From Callaeas wilsoni (lineage: Eukaryota; Chordata; Aves; Passeriformes; Callaeidae): DNA of 64,000 nt. Positions within the stretch are counted from its first letter, which is position 1, and each line of letters starts with the position of its first letter. The stretch spans positions 275 through 64,274 of the forward strand of contig VWPU01004476.1 in assembly GCA_013398955.1 (NCBI GenBank). The letters are read 5' to 3'. The notes under the pieces were generated by a model that did not search any database, was not told where the DNA came from, and saw nothing but the letters and a program-made list of their open reading frames with translations. Both the position numbers and the translations under genes were made by a program. Shown here piece after piece: positions 43,801 through 56,025 of the stretch.

Positions 43801-46800
43801 ACAACTGTAAATTCTTTTCATGTGTTGGTCCTCAGTAAAATCAGATGGGACCCACTTCTATGGACCTATACTTCCATGGGACCCACTTGTTTGGATGGGT
43901 CTGGTTCCCAGTTTCACTCTTGGGAGGAAATATACTCCTTTCAGAGTACTGAATTCCTGAAACTTTTATGATGATGGCCTTTTTAGCTCTGGAGGAACCT
44001 TTCCTTTACAAGGAGAAATGGTGGTTCCCTTTCTTTGGGCCAAGAGAAGAGAAAAATTATGTGTAAATAACTTAGCAAGCATTATCCCTCCAAGGCAGAG
44101 CTGTGGTCCATGACACAGTTCTTCACTTGCTTTCCTCTTGTCCACTTGTGTGGAGGGTTTATCCTGGCCAAGAGCAGGTGATATGGACCATTGTGCCATC
44201 CTTAGCCCTTTCATCTCTGTCACCCTGTCAGGGGTTGTGAGAGAGAAGTGGAACCAGCCACAGGTTTGACCTCTGCATTTGCCTCTGAACTCTGAGGCAC
44301 ACAGTGCAGTAATAAACCCCTCACACAGATGGAGAAAACTGTCCTGCCATAGCAACAAAAACCAGGAAGACTACTTGTTCCAGCAGGAGTTTTTCAATGA
44401 AACTGAGCAGTACCGTCATTGGAGTCGGCTTACAGTGTGGCTTCTCCCCAGCCAGAACAACAAACCCTGTCCAGGAGACTTAGCCATCAGAAACATCGAG
44501 GATGGGTTGGTTTTCAGGGGAAGAGTCTTCACTTGCTTGCCCTCACCGAAAAGCCTTTTAGTAATTGAAATTTTTAGAAATTGATATGAATTGTTTTGGG
44601 TATTTTGTAACTGTTCAGCCAAGAAATAGAAAATATAAATTAATCAGAAAAAGTACATAGACATATATGCTTATGTTTAAGCCTACTTCCTGCTTCAGGC
44701 TGATTGCACTGCAAAAGTCACTGATCTAAACCAGAATATCAACTTCAGAAAAAAACAGTTTAGTAAACCAAATTGTATAAATGTTTGTTTTCTGTTTTTC
44801 TTCTTCCCTTCTGTTAACAATCTGGCTGAAATATATTAATAACCTTAATGTACCTATACCAAAACTAGGGAAATACATATATTTAAGCCGTCCAGATTTT
44901 ATGCTTCAGGAGAAATGTTTCACTTTCCTATAAGTTTATACAACCAGACACAGTACCTGTCTCTTAACTCATTAGATATGAAATATACATTAATTCAATT
45001 AAACTTTGGACCAGATCTTGAAGTGTTATGTATAATTCAGAATGCTTTCACTAAAGCTATAATGGTTTATGCCAGTGCAGTATCTAATGCATTGCATAGT
45101 TGTCTTTCAGATAAATCCATCAGCACTAAACTTTTGTTAAGATTACTCATCAAGTCTAAGGTGGGCAGGAGAGCATTGCATTGATGAATACTTTGCAGTG
45201 TCTTATAGACCTTGTTCCAGAGGGTGCTCGACCTGATGGCTCTGCTCCCCTCTGCCATACATGAATCACTGCCCCAAGGTGGAAGCGCTTGTGGGAGCCA
45301 AGAGCTGTGTATGGTGCAATGGAGAATAGAGTGTCCTTGTTAGACACTTTTATAAACCCCTTAACTGTGCCATAGCACCTAAACCTGTTTAATATATTTA
45401 TCCTTGAAAACATCCCAGAAGGTAGAAAAGTCTTATCTCTATGGGGGAAGAACAGAGGAATAGTTATATCAAGGAAACATTCCTGAAATCTAGTACGGAG
45501 AGCAATTAAATTCCTGTCTCCTGGGCATGTTCAAGAGCCAGATACCCTCTTCTAACTCTCCTAACATCCTTAATGGGTCACATTGCTTTTAGGAGCAAAA
45601 CTCCAGCAACTTTATATGATCCGTGTGTTTTTTACAGGAAGAAAGAACTTCATAAATAGCATATGTTCACTAAATCTATCAGTAGCTTTTTTGCAGGTGG
45701 GAGAAACATTTGTTTAAACAAGATTCAGATTATTGGTGAAGCCAATGAATATGTACTTTTCCACCAATTCACGAAAATGTATTGCATTTGAAAACTGTAG
45801 ATTTTTCTCCCTGGCTGGCGAATTATCTGACACAAGAGAATTCATTTGCCTCATTCAGGTTTCTAACAACCTATGTTAAAGCAGGTGCAAAGCTCATTTT
45901 TTTGTGGAAAATCTGCCTGGAAGAACAAAAAAACAAAACGGTGTTGGCATTTCCAGCAGCTTTCCTACTACTGCCTGGCAGAGGACAAGCAAAGCAGCTT
46001 TCCATTCACTGGGTGTTTGCTGAACTGCCCCTTCAAGAGTACAGGATCTATGCTTTGGCTTTTCCTCTCTCAGGTCATGTTTGGAGTAATACAGCCCACC
46101 ACCAACTCCTCCTACCCAGTCACGGCAGCCTGCTCTCCTGGAGTATCACTGCAAATGGTCTTTAGAGCAGAACCTTGGTCTGAGGCTCTTTTATTGTGAC
46201 ATGCTTCCTACTATATAACTACAACAGTATGGGAAAAGGGAGGGAGAGACAGAGAGAGAAAAGGCTTTGTGCAACTCAGGCAAATTCTGTCCAAGAAATA
46301 GAGAATACACAGGCACAGCAACTGGATTAACATGAAAGTTATAATGATACAGTGAGAATATATCTCAACATTAACCATATATTCCATTTATCTCTTACAT
46401 GGTAATTGCCTACTTGTCTATTTAAAAAAGAATTTCAATGGGAAACAAGTCATGGCTACTATGTGGAAATCAGTCAACCTTGTCTCCCCTGGAAATTGCA
46501 GTGGCAAATATATAGATACCACATGCTCTTTCAAGAAGACTTCCCTTGTATATGAGTTCTGCCCCACAAAGAAAGGAGAATGTTGTCTACCTCTCCTTAT
46601 CTGAATGGGCTAATTGAGTCACAGCAATGATTTCAGCTGCAAGAAAAGCTGAATAATAACAATCATGTTATTATTCTCAGCGCAAAGACAATTTTTTCCC
46701 AGAACTTGGGATATAGTGCCAAGGAAGTGATTCTGATTCCTACCGTCCCTCACACAAACATATACAGGTATGTTTTTAAAAGAGTCATGCTACAGCCTAG

Positions 46801-49800
46801 TTTGCTGTCCTTGGTGTCGGTGTCAAAACTAGAACACAATTTCCTCTAAGAAATCTGGTTCAAAGGTTGAGATTGAGAGGTTCCTTGAAAAGCAGTACTT
46901 TTTCCATCACACATACTTTAAGATCTACATTAGGTGCTCCTACAGCTTTGTATAGAAGAAACCGGAAAGGGCTAATTTATAGTGTAGAGATGTTGCTTTT
47001 TTATCTGCTTTGTGATGGTACAAATTATACCCACTGCCACTCAGTGCTTTTCCGTGTGGGGAAGCTAATGCGCAGTAACGGACATACTCCATGGACAAGG
47101 CTCCAAGGTGGTCCTTAGTGACTTCTGCTTTGAAAGCAGAGGAAGGTACAGGTGGTACTAATTGAAAGGTTGATACAACAACATAATCTTTTCCAGGTCT
47201 GTCATTGTCTGTTTGTTTGCTTCTTTTTCAATCCTGCTGGCCTCCACAACATTTCATAGTGATTTCCACTTGTGCATTAAAACGTCTTTCTGTAAGTTTT
47301 CTTTAAATCTGCCATCTGATCATTACTCAGGGTGTTTTTCAAAAAAAATTGAATAATCATCTCCTGTTCGTCTTCTCTGTACCATCCGTGATTTTCTATG
47401 CCATAATTAAACTGTCTGAGAATTCAGATTTGGCTATTTATTCACCTCTTCATCTATACTTTTCCCATCACACATGCCTATCTAACTTCATTCTTTGACC
47501 TTCCCCAAATAAAGCGCATCAATTAGCTCATTCCCTCCTTCTTTGAAGAGTATCTTTCTGTCCCCTCACCAAGTCCTTGCATGTCAATTCCCAACAAAGC
47601 CAGTCCTAGGCTTGTACCAGCTTCTAGAAATAACTCCTCATTGCCCAGCTTGCTCCCAGAACTTCTGAGGAGCCTCTTCAAAAACATCTGATCTCCCCTT
47701 GAGATGAGGGTCTCCTCTTCCTACTTGATTTTTACACTGAAGAGAGAAGAATAACTTCAATTCCACACCACCCTTGTCATCCTGGCTCTTGGCAGCCTGA
47801 CAGTGCAGCTGCCTTTCTTAGCCTGGGCTCTGGTGAGAGGTAGGCGTTCAGCTCTGAGGTCACCCTGTGGACCCCAGCCTGAGCTGGATCCTTTGGCTCT
47901 CTCACTTCTCCATTCCACAGTGTTACAAGGCAAATGTTGTGCCTCAAACAGGTCCTATAATGGGAAAAAAATTGCTGTGGAGAGGTGGAGAGAGGAAAAA
48001 GTGGTATGGCACATTCCTGCAATATCTATCAGCCCCTAGGAGATATTTATTACTCCTCCCTTCTGCTGCTGTTAGAAAGGCCCATTCCTACTGTTTGCTG
48101 TGTCATATATCTGTTCCGTCATCTCATTTTCAATGTAGAAATGTTCTGGCCTATTTGCTCTCCTTCATTTCTCTGTGATTCTTCTCAGTATATTTCCTAA
48201 AGTTATCATAGCCCGTTCCAAAGAGGTAACTTTGGAGGTAAAATTACCGATAGTACTTAAGATGCAAACTCACCATGCAGGTATATAATGTTACAAGGAT
48301 GCTCTGTTTTATTTTCACTTCCTTCTCTAATAATTCCCAATGCACTATTTGCCACTTTACTGCCATGGAGCTGACTTTTCAGAGCACTATCCATAATGAC
48401 TCCCAGATCTCTTGCTAGACTGGTAATAGCTAATTTCCCTAGCTAATAGCTAATTTAGAGTTCATCACTGTGTATATAGTCATATAGATAGTTGTTTTTT
48501 CTCCTTCATGCACCTTACTTGCATTTATTGATATTTCATTTGTGATTCCCATTGAATTTAATTTGTGATTTTATTGCCTTATCACTCAGTATTGTGAGAT
48601 CTTTCTGTAGCTGTTTACAACCAATTGCACATTTTGTTATCCCAAATAATTATTTGTCTTCTGCAGACTTCTTTGCTTCATTTTTAACCTTTGCATACAG
48701 ATTACTTATGACAATTTTGAAGTGCACAAATCCCGGTACAGATCTTGTGGAGCTGCTCTGGTAACATTCAACTATCATGAAACATCACATTTTATCCTTG
48801 CCCTTATTTTTCCTGTTTTTCTACAAGCAATTTATTCATGCCAGTACAAATGGACTTTCTTCATCAGTTTATTTAAATGCTTGCTGAAGGACTCCCCCAA
48901 CAGACACCTCCCACCTCTATTACGTCTTTCCAGCTATGCTTGAGCTATAGCTGGTGAGCCTGTATGTCGTGGCCCATGGGCCAAATCCCTAGGACTCCTT
49001 GAGCTTTGGAGATGTGTGATGGTTGAAGAAGACCATGAACTGTCATGGGGAAGACTCCCTGGAATCTCAGCACCATGGTGGTATTGCGGGGACACAGTGC
49101 CACCATACGATGCTACAAAGGGACCAAGAGGCCCACCTGGATTAGATCCTGGTGTGTCTCCATCCCCAAGCACTCATCCTCACTGTGAAGAACAGGGTGG
49201 CTTTTAGAACAGGGTAGCAACTAAGATTTTAATTTTGGTTTGGATGTGGCTGGTGTATTGGAGAGTGCTTGCTGTTAGAGCAAGTATAAATAATTCTAAG
49301 TCTTAATTTATAGCTTGCAAGGATCCACTAAGTGCCCAAAACCTTTTGTTCAGTATACAAGAACCTGACAGATATAACCTGTAAAACTGAGGGAAAAAAA
49401 TTTCTTAGGCCTCTTTGTTGTATTCAGGTGCAAGTGAATATGTGACTCTATTTTAGAGCATACAAAAACTTTTGCAACTGTGCTATCAACATATTTTCCT
49501 TGTGCAAATGCCATATTTTTTTCCTTCTATTGATGAATTAACAGTCCAGCTCAGTCTTTTCTGAATTATTTGTACCATCCATATGAGACTCAACTGTACA
49601 GAAGCCAATACAGTTTAGAAGGAAGACAAACGATTGTACGTGTTGAGAGCAATTGCAAGGCAGTGTGAGTTTCACATTGCAGCTGCTATGGAACTCTTTG
49701 CTAATCTGCATCATACTGCAGAAACAGCAAGTTTTAAGTTAATGTAGTCTATTACTTTAATAGATTATTTTTAATGCCAGTTAGATAGTCACTCTCAGGA

Positions 49801-52800
49801 GAAATGATAAGGTATTGTCCCTTTTCTCAAGCAAAACAGTACTTAATCCAATACTTGGCACATTAAAAAAAAAACCCAGCCCAAATATAGCTCCCCACCC
49901 TGTCTCGGCTTGTCAGCCATATAAGGATTTATAAGTATGAACATGTTTAAATGTTAAAGTGAAACAGGACAATAAAGGACTTTTGCCCAACCTTCTAAGC
50001 CATATAAACCCAATTATGGGACTTCTGAATAGAAGGAAAACAATGGTTATATTTCACTTAACTTGACCTTTTAAGCTGCCAACCTTTTTCTATGTAAAAC
50101 ATCTTTATATGGTTGAGCTATTCTCACTGTGCTTTTCTGACATGTATAATGTTTTTTTGTGAGGTCCTCGATGAAGGTCTGGAACAAGTAAACATCTACA
50201 GCACAATCTGAGTGCAACAACAAACCACATGTCTTCACAAAAATGTCCAACAATGATCTCAGGTTAGGGTGGAATTCCCACACCATTTAGATTAATCACA
50301 ATTGCTGGCGTGCAATGCAAGGTAACATCCCTTTTAGATAAAATGTGACTCTGGCTTTGTAACCTTTCCTCTAAATGCACTGGTACAGCTCAAAAACAGC
50401 CCATCCTCTAAATGGCATCGTTTCCCATAGCTCTGCTCCCTCTGGGATCAGCAAAGTCAAAAGTGGTTGGAAATGTACTGAAAATGCTATTAGTTTATTT
50501 TTTTTAAGGGGGAGGGCAGTCAGTGATGCTAGGATATGAGTCCATTAGCATTTTTTTTCCCATGCACCTCCACAGTCATATGTCCAAATCATATTCTGCA
50601 CAGCCACTCTGAGTTTTGTTGTGGAAGCAGCATTAGCACAGAGCATGAATAAGTCTCAGTAGGGAAAAATATGCCTTGGCTATGTGTGCACCAGGCCCAG
50701 CTCTCTATCCAGGTAAGGCAATGAGAAATCTTCTGTTAATATGGGAACAAGGAACTCAGGCCTCAGCATAATCCCTGCTGGAAAAGTGAATTAAATACTA
50801 TACTAGATAGTATTAGTAAAAGAGAAACATGTGGCTCTTGGGGGATATTCACAATACACTTCCACCAATTATAAGCCTCTCCCACCAGGCAGCTGATTGG
50901 AGAGAGGAGCTCATCTGGAGTTTGAGTAGCTGCCTGTAGCAGTTACTGGTTTCTGAGAAATGCTGGCATTGAAGATACCTTGTATAGAAACAAGGGAGGT
51001 GATTTTCATGGACTTTGATTTGTCTGCACCTGTGTTTTGATGTATCTATCTAACCAGCTCGGAATCAAACAAATTTGGTGCTGAACTACCGGGAAATTGA
51101 ACCCAACTCCCTTGAGTTCAATGCCCTACTTTAGAGGCTGGTTTCCGTTGCTTCAGGGAGAACTTTATGTTCTCTGGGTTTGACTCCACATAACAATTTC
51201 TTTCCACATAGGTTTCTTGCTAGAGTCCTATGCCTGATGTAGCTTACTCCCCTACTCACATCCTTCTGCAACTGATGAATACTGAGATGTACTCTAAACA
51301 GCTGCACCCATCTGTGCATACGGCAGCAGTGGCTGTGTGGGCAATTAACACCTGCAATTAAGCTGTGTTTTATGCAGTGGGAACATACAGAGAGCAAGAG
51401 CACGGACCTCGCCTGTCACTGGCATGCAGTGTGTGAAAAAAAGCAAGAGGAGGACGAACAGGGCTCCTGGCTCAGGAAGGCAGACTGCTCTGCATCTCAG
51501 CTTGCGCACCAAACACAGCAGGCTTTTTTCTTCCTGTAGTTTCTGTTCTCTTTTGTCACTTTTTTGCTTTTGCTGAGGCCTGAAATTTTTAAAATAAGAA
51601 AAGAAACAAAATAGACTTTTGCTGAGGATGCCCTTGGAAATAGTAGTCAGAAAAAAATGACATTTGAAAATATGTTCCAGCTGTTCAGCATTTGACCAAG
51701 TTAAAACTTGATCTAGGCCCCAGAGACTTTTTTCTCTTTTTAGTCTCACAGATAGCACCAACAACTGCATTGGAACTATCTGTGTGAACTAAAGCAATAG
51801 GGAGCTGTCTCAAACTCATTCTAGGCTGTATTTTAGCATGATGCTCCCTCTGTATATATGTGTTTGCACAGTATACCTTTCAACTTGAGTAGCTGTGGTT
51901 GCTGTAGATTAATATAAGCTCACATCTTGGTGCAAGAGGCTTCATGCTTCCAGTCCCTTGCAATGCTTTTGCCTGCAGCTTTCTGCCACACCAATTCCTC
52001 CTTTCCCCCCACATTTTATTAAAAAAATATTTTTTCCCCCTTTGCTTATAACTTTTAATTTCTGTCTATTATTTAGTGCTGCAGCTGTTGAACTTTGCTG
52101 GATATTGCAAATCGTACAGCAAAAATCTTTCTGTGAAGTCTGGACTAACCATTTATTTTCATCCTCAGGGATAGTTGTTTCCTTCTTTCCCATGAATGAA
52201 TAAAAGCTTTTTTTGCTCCTTTCATGTAAAAGGAAACATTCTCCTATGGATACAATCTGGGAAATTGGGGATGCTTGAATTTCCTTCTACACCATTGTCT
52301 TGCTCTGACCTTGGGTCAGTCATCTGGACATTGTGTGCTTACCTATCTCAATGATCAAGAATGGGTATAAAATGCACACATATTCAACTTTTCTTGTGAT
52401 TGAGATATATGGATAGAAAGCATTAGATAAGTGCTTTGGGTATCCACTAATTTTCTTTTAAAGTCTGGTTTATTACAAGAAGAAACATTATAACTTTAAA
52501 AATTTTTAAGAAGTTATTAAAAAAAAGGGAGGACAGAAAGTGAAGGCCACCCAAGTCAGTAGGAGGTACACCCTGATTTCAGCAGGTTTGATGTAGGTGC
52601 CAAGTGTATTTAACAGATATTGCTGTAGGTCAAATATTCTATATCACAACATACACAGTCCACATCGTTTTAGGACTTACATGACTTCAAACGAAGGGCC
52701 TGCCTGTGACTTTTTCCTGCATAAATCTTCCCTGATCTTATGGAGGAAAGGAAGCACCTATGTGCATCTCTTTCAAGATTAGGGTTTTTCTCCCAACACA

Positions 52801-55800
52801 CTGATTGGAGGAATGTCTTTATGCAATCTGAGTGTTTAAATATCCAAAAAAGTGAAAACATGGTAATTTGTTTTAATTAGTAAAGCCCATTGTTTTAATT
52901 AGTAAAGTGCTAAAAAGCACACTCTGTCCCCCTTTAGCTGTGCTGTTCTTCAGCTCTTTGTTCAATTCTCTGGATGTAGAGTCTATGAACACTATAAGCA
53001 TGTGAGTCCTTATCCTTACTTTAAAAGCTTGTTTGTGGTTCATTATGAGCTATTAGGGAGAGCACATCAGGCAATTGTTTTGGCAGGGATACAGAAATTT
53101 CTTCATATTCTGGCGGGAACAATCTTCTCCTGCCGAACAGGAGTATGAGGCTTCGTGGTTGGATTTGTTGCTCCTTCCCTTCTCCTGAGAATGCTTACAT
53201 TAGGAAAGTACATCTTTGAAGGAGAATATGACAAGCAGTCAGTCTCAAAGGGTCAACTGTAGCTTTAATGTGCAAGGCATTTTTTCCTTATCCCACACTT
53301 CCAAAAATAACAGCACAAAAATCACTTTAGCACATCCAGAAATACAAGAACTGGAGAGAGGTGTAGGTACTAGGATTAGGTTTTGAAGTAAAGGTGTCAT
53401 CAGAAACCTCCAGGCTTTGGAGAAGGGCTGGCTGAAAAACATTAGGCGTGCAATGCTAGGAAGCTTGTAAGTGGAATTTCTAAGTTAGAAATTTGCAGGC
53501 AGAACCTGACACATTAAGGCTCTTCTCAGACTGACAGCAGGTGGAGATGAGCAGAGACCACCATGAGCACTAAGCTGTGCAGAACCAGTCATCACAGTTC
53601 CTACACGCTCCTTCACCTTTTGCAAATTGAACAAGCTCCAGAAAGGTTGGGGTTTTGTCAGAGAACTACTACAAAATATTATGAGCTTTGGCTCTGGTAA
53701 ATTCTACATCTTTTGGCTTATATACTCAATTCAGAGTGTAAATGCTTCCAGATCTCTCTGTATCCCCCCAAATTATTTACTTTCTTGGTTATCCTTCCCA
53801 TATTCCAGACAGAGGTTTCCCCATCTGAAGATAGTATTATGTGTAAGGTTAGCCTGACAAAGAAGAAAACACCATGCTCACTTCCTAATCATAAAATCAT
53901 AATGATAAAATTACCCAGCAGAAAATGGTAAAAATGTATTAAGTAGCCCTGCTATAAATTCTTGACAGTGAATTTCCTGAGGCAGAGACACTATCAGTGC
54001 TATATGTGTGTCTGGCGACCAGCCTGGGAGAGAGCTGATTCTCTGCTGGGACACTGTGGCAAAGTGATAACTTCTTGGAAGGCACCAGACCATAGCACTC
54101 CTGCTCCTAGACAGTGCTCATCTCAATCCTGTTGGCTACAGAGGAGACCAAGGGTGAGGGGGGTGATGTCCGAGGCACCTGTTGCAGCTCTGGAGATGAG
54201 GCTGCGGGCACGCACGGACACAGCTGACAGCTGGAGCAGAGTGAGAAGCCCCCGGGGGCAGCCCAGAACTTAGGACAGGCTAATGCCACCTGACTGCTCA
54301 CCGACCCTCTCTGACAGCCGAGGGGAAAAGCGGGGATGAGGCCGGGGTCTTCGCTGCTGCCCTGGGATGTGCTGTGATCACGGAGTTCACACCTCGTGCT
54401 GGAGGACTTGAGCTGTCTGGTGGTGTCAAAACTCAGACTGCTTTTGAGCACTGCTTCCCCGCCCAGGGAGCAGCCCTGCGAGCAGCTGAAAATTGTCTTG
54501 GCTAGGGCCCCCCACCCACCATAGCTCAGACAACCACGTAATAATGTAATAAATGCAGGCAATTCTGAACAACTTTTTGAAATCCCCAGACCTTGACTGA
54601 AACTCACTTAAGCCAATTCCCATTAACTTCAGCCAGATTCGAAGCAGGTACTTACAACATTATTTTTAAACCTATGAGAAAATCATTTCAGCCTTAATGT
54701 TGTTACAGACACAACAGAGAAAGGCACTAATGCCTTCAAAACTCCCAGGTAATTTACAGAAGCTGCAGCCAAGGCAAGGAGCCGAGCACTGAGAGACAAA
54801 TTTGATAACTTGATGCAATACAGGTTTGTGTCTGTTAATCCAGCACTCATGAACTTCTGCACTTTGTAAAGGGTGACTTCTGTGAAAAACCCATCTGCTG
54901 TGCTCCCTCATCTCTTTGCTCTGGAAAATATTGCAAAAGCTACATACAGGTTATGACCTCCACATGCAGGTGATTTCTGTGAGCAGGTCAAAGTCTGGCT
55001 TTCTTCTGTGCCTACGTCTAAAATACAGAATTAGTTTAAATTGGTCTAATCTCCTCTTTGCACAGTTTCTGATCATTTTGAGCCACTCCATTCTGTGGTT
55101 GAAAAGAGCCTTGTCCCTGTCCTGGGGCAACTTGGCAGCTGGGAAAAGGGGTTTCAAAGGAGGGCAGAAGCCATTCAGGGTCAGGCACCTCCAGATTATT
55201 TTGGCACAGCAAATATTTTGTTCAAATTAAAAAATCTGAACATCAAGCAGCTTGCCAACAGTCTAAAAGAAGACTTGAATCTGCTTGAAGAGGCATGTTT
55301 AGATGAAGTCCTGTATCACGCTGGTAATTACAGACCCTGTTATCACAGTAACTCATTACTAGGTGAGAAATCTCTTGTAAAATAACTACACCTAAGACCA
55401 CATACTTATGTAAGGGAAGACAGTAGAAGCAAATGCTTCACCCTTCTGTGTCAGAGGGCCAAACTGCTCTGTGCTGAGGAAAAAATGCAGAATAAGCCCA
55501 GGGAAGTCAGACATTCACATATGCAAACCTAACCTGAGTAAGTACAAAGCAGGCCTTACAACCCATTTCTGACTGGAAAAAATTATACACAGAAAACAAG
55601 CATAAATGCTTTAAATATGTGTGTGGATTTAATGGAAAGCGCCAGAAATTAGACAGTAGGGGAGGGAGGTGGTCTGCAGGTAAATAGGAGGTAAAGAGAT
55701 AATTAATCAGGAGGTTAATAATCTGCCAAACCACAGGGATCCTTGCTTACAGTAAACAGCCAGTGCTTGGTATTCAGGACAATTTTCAAGAAGACCTACA

Positions 55801-56025
55801 CTTCAGTGGTGGCAGGCACCAGAACCTCCCAAGCTGTTTCATATTTTCTTTTAAATTCTTAATTTTGCCTCCCCTTGAACAGAGACAAATCTAAACAGCA
55901 AACAGAAACTGCTTGCTCTCCAGAAGAGTAATGTTCTCAAGGAACAGCTTCAGAACATACATAGTGCCTGTGTTACTGGAAGAATTCAAGGAAGAAATCT
56001 GCAGTTTTCCCCCGAAGAATTCTAG
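40583..56025 (+). CDS. Gene B: spliced protein-coding gene with coiled-coil C-terminus (product not recognised; 5' end not found)
   Basis: Ten phase-consistent + strand exons are proposed: 40583-40890, 41885-41959, 42378-42491, 46681-46767, 47260-47291, 50660-50712, 53809-53847, 54709-54748, 55066-55362 and 55883-56025. They encode about 310 residues. The last two exons (about 145 residues) are Lys/Glu/Leu-rich with heptad-like spacing, so the protein probably ends in a coiled coil. There is no signal peptide or membrane span. No initiator ATG exon was found; either it lies in 39.3-40.6 kb or these exons continue gene A, because 38223-38337 also ends in phase 0 and could splice to 40583. I recognise no family. 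The four 3' exons and the three at 41.9-46.8 kb are the best supported. Confidence 0.52.
41885..41959 (+). CDS. Gene B exon (phase 2 in, 2 out)
   Basis: The acceptor CACCTGTCTCCACCTTCAG and the donor CAAAG|GTAGGA are strong. The frame reads RMKGDSR and then DDLSKEFACAFQGLLTQ. The other two frames are less protein-like or stopped. It joins the next exon in phase. Confidence 0.52.
42378..42491 (+). CDS. Gene B exon (phase 2 in, 2 out)
   Basis: The acceptor CATTGTTTTTCCTAG is strong. The frame reads SEVG, then KKCLKNRTRTTQSKNYHPV, then VFKCVWLLTLQTQQ. The donor CAATG|GTATGA is reasonable. Without splicing the frame stops about 22 bp later. Confidence 0.47.
46681..46767 (+). CDS. Gene B exon (phase 2 in, 2 out)
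   Basis: The acceptor CATGTTATTATTCTCAG and the donor ATACAG|GTATGT are both very good. The frame reads AKTIFSQ, then NLGYSAKEVILIPTVPHT, then NIY. Phase agrees with both neighbours. Confidence 0.55.
47260..47291 (+). CDS. Gene B candidate 32-bp exon (phase 2 in, 1 out)
   Basis: A long pyrimidine tract ends ACATTTCATAG; the donor TTTCT|GTAAGT has an ideal intron side. It reads DFHLCIKTSF in the required phase. Confidence 0.28.
48329..48905 (-). repeat. Ancient CR1/L3-type LINE, antisense, reverse-transcriptase region
   Basis: Read on the reverse strand, the blocks follow reverse-transcriptase order. The piece at about 48655-48685 translates close to NEVAKFADDTKL (now with a stop and ADD changed to AED). 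CTTTTCAGAGCACTATCCAT at about 48378 matches the downstream 'GVIVDSSLKTS' block, and TCTTTCTGTAGCTGTTTAC lies between them. It has a short internal duplication of TAATAGCTAATTT (48424 and 48445). It is long dead and lies in a gene B intron. Confidence 0.75.
50660..50712 (+). CDS. Gene B candidate exon (phase 1 in, 0 out)
   Basis: The donor TATCCAG|GTAAGG is excellent and the acceptor AATAAGTCTCAG is weak. The phase-compatible frame reads GKNMPWLCVHQAQLSIQ and joins 53809-53847 without a phase change. Confidence 0.32.
52295..52375 (+). repeat. MIR-like ancient SINE fragment
   Basis: The order CTCTGACCTTGGGTCAGTCA, CTTACCTATCTCAATGATC and GAATGGGTATAAAAT matches the MIR 3' core ('tgaccttgggcaagtcac...ctcatctgtaaaatggg'). 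Confidence 0.6.
52868..52906. repeat. Two-copy 22-bp direct repeat
   Basis: TTGTTTTAATTAGTAAAG occurs at 52868 and again at 52890. Its core TTTTAATTAG is a homeodomain-type AT motif, but a simple small duplication explains it. Confidence 0.85.
53809..53847 (+). CDS. Gene B exon (phase 0 in, 0 out)
   Basis: The acceptor TATCCTTCCCATATTCCAG and the donor GTAAG|GTTAGC enclose 39 bp reading TEVSPSEDSIMCK. The acidic Ser-Pro sequence looks like a phosphorylatable linker. Confidence 0.42.
54150..54500. other. Locally GC-rich intronic segment
   Basis: It holds a cluster of CpG (for example CCCCCGGGGGC at 54250) and GC-rich sequence in an otherwise AT-rich intron. The long reverse-strand frame across it is probably a composition effect. 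Confidence 0.5.
54709..54748 (+). CDS. Gene B exon (phase 0 in, 1 out)
   Basis: The acceptor TTAATGTTGTTACAG and the donor CTCCCAG|GTAATT enclose 40 bp reading TQQRKALMPSKLP plus one G. That G is what the next exon needs, which is why this short exon is believed. Confidence 0.45.
55066..55362 (+). CDS. Gene B exon, probable coiled-coil region (phase 1 in, 1 out)
   Basis: This exon has acceptor CTAATCTCCTCTTTGCACAG and donor ACTAG|GTGAGA, both strong. About 98 codons include DHFEPLHSVVEKSLVPVLGQ, then a Gln/Arg-rich stretch, then NLNIKQLANSLKEDLNLLEE. The last part has regular Leu spacing, as in a coiled coil. An upstream stop at 55047 limits the frame, so the exon cannot simply be extended. 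Confidence 0.66.
55883..56025 (+). CDS. Gene B terminal exon, coiled-coil end and stop codon
   Basis: After the acceptor GCCTCCCCTTGAACAG, two leading bases complete the codon left open by 55066-55362. The frame reads ETNLNS, then KQKLLALQKSNVLKEQLQNI, then a basic stretch, and closes with TAG at 56023-56025. This pair of exons is the clearest coding signal in the window. I saw no close AATAAA after the stop; the next canonical one is near 58137. Confidence 0.66.

Noticed and set aside
51942..52193. Reverse-strand frame (EDENKWLVQTSQKDFCCTIC...) that looks protein-like
   Set aside because: It lies in a gene B intron, has no clear splice partners on that strand, and runs into a poly-T/AT stretch.
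54107..54607. 166-codon open frame on the reverse strand
   Set aside because: It coincides with a GC-rich patch; the peptide is Ser/Cys-rich with no motif and no splice context.
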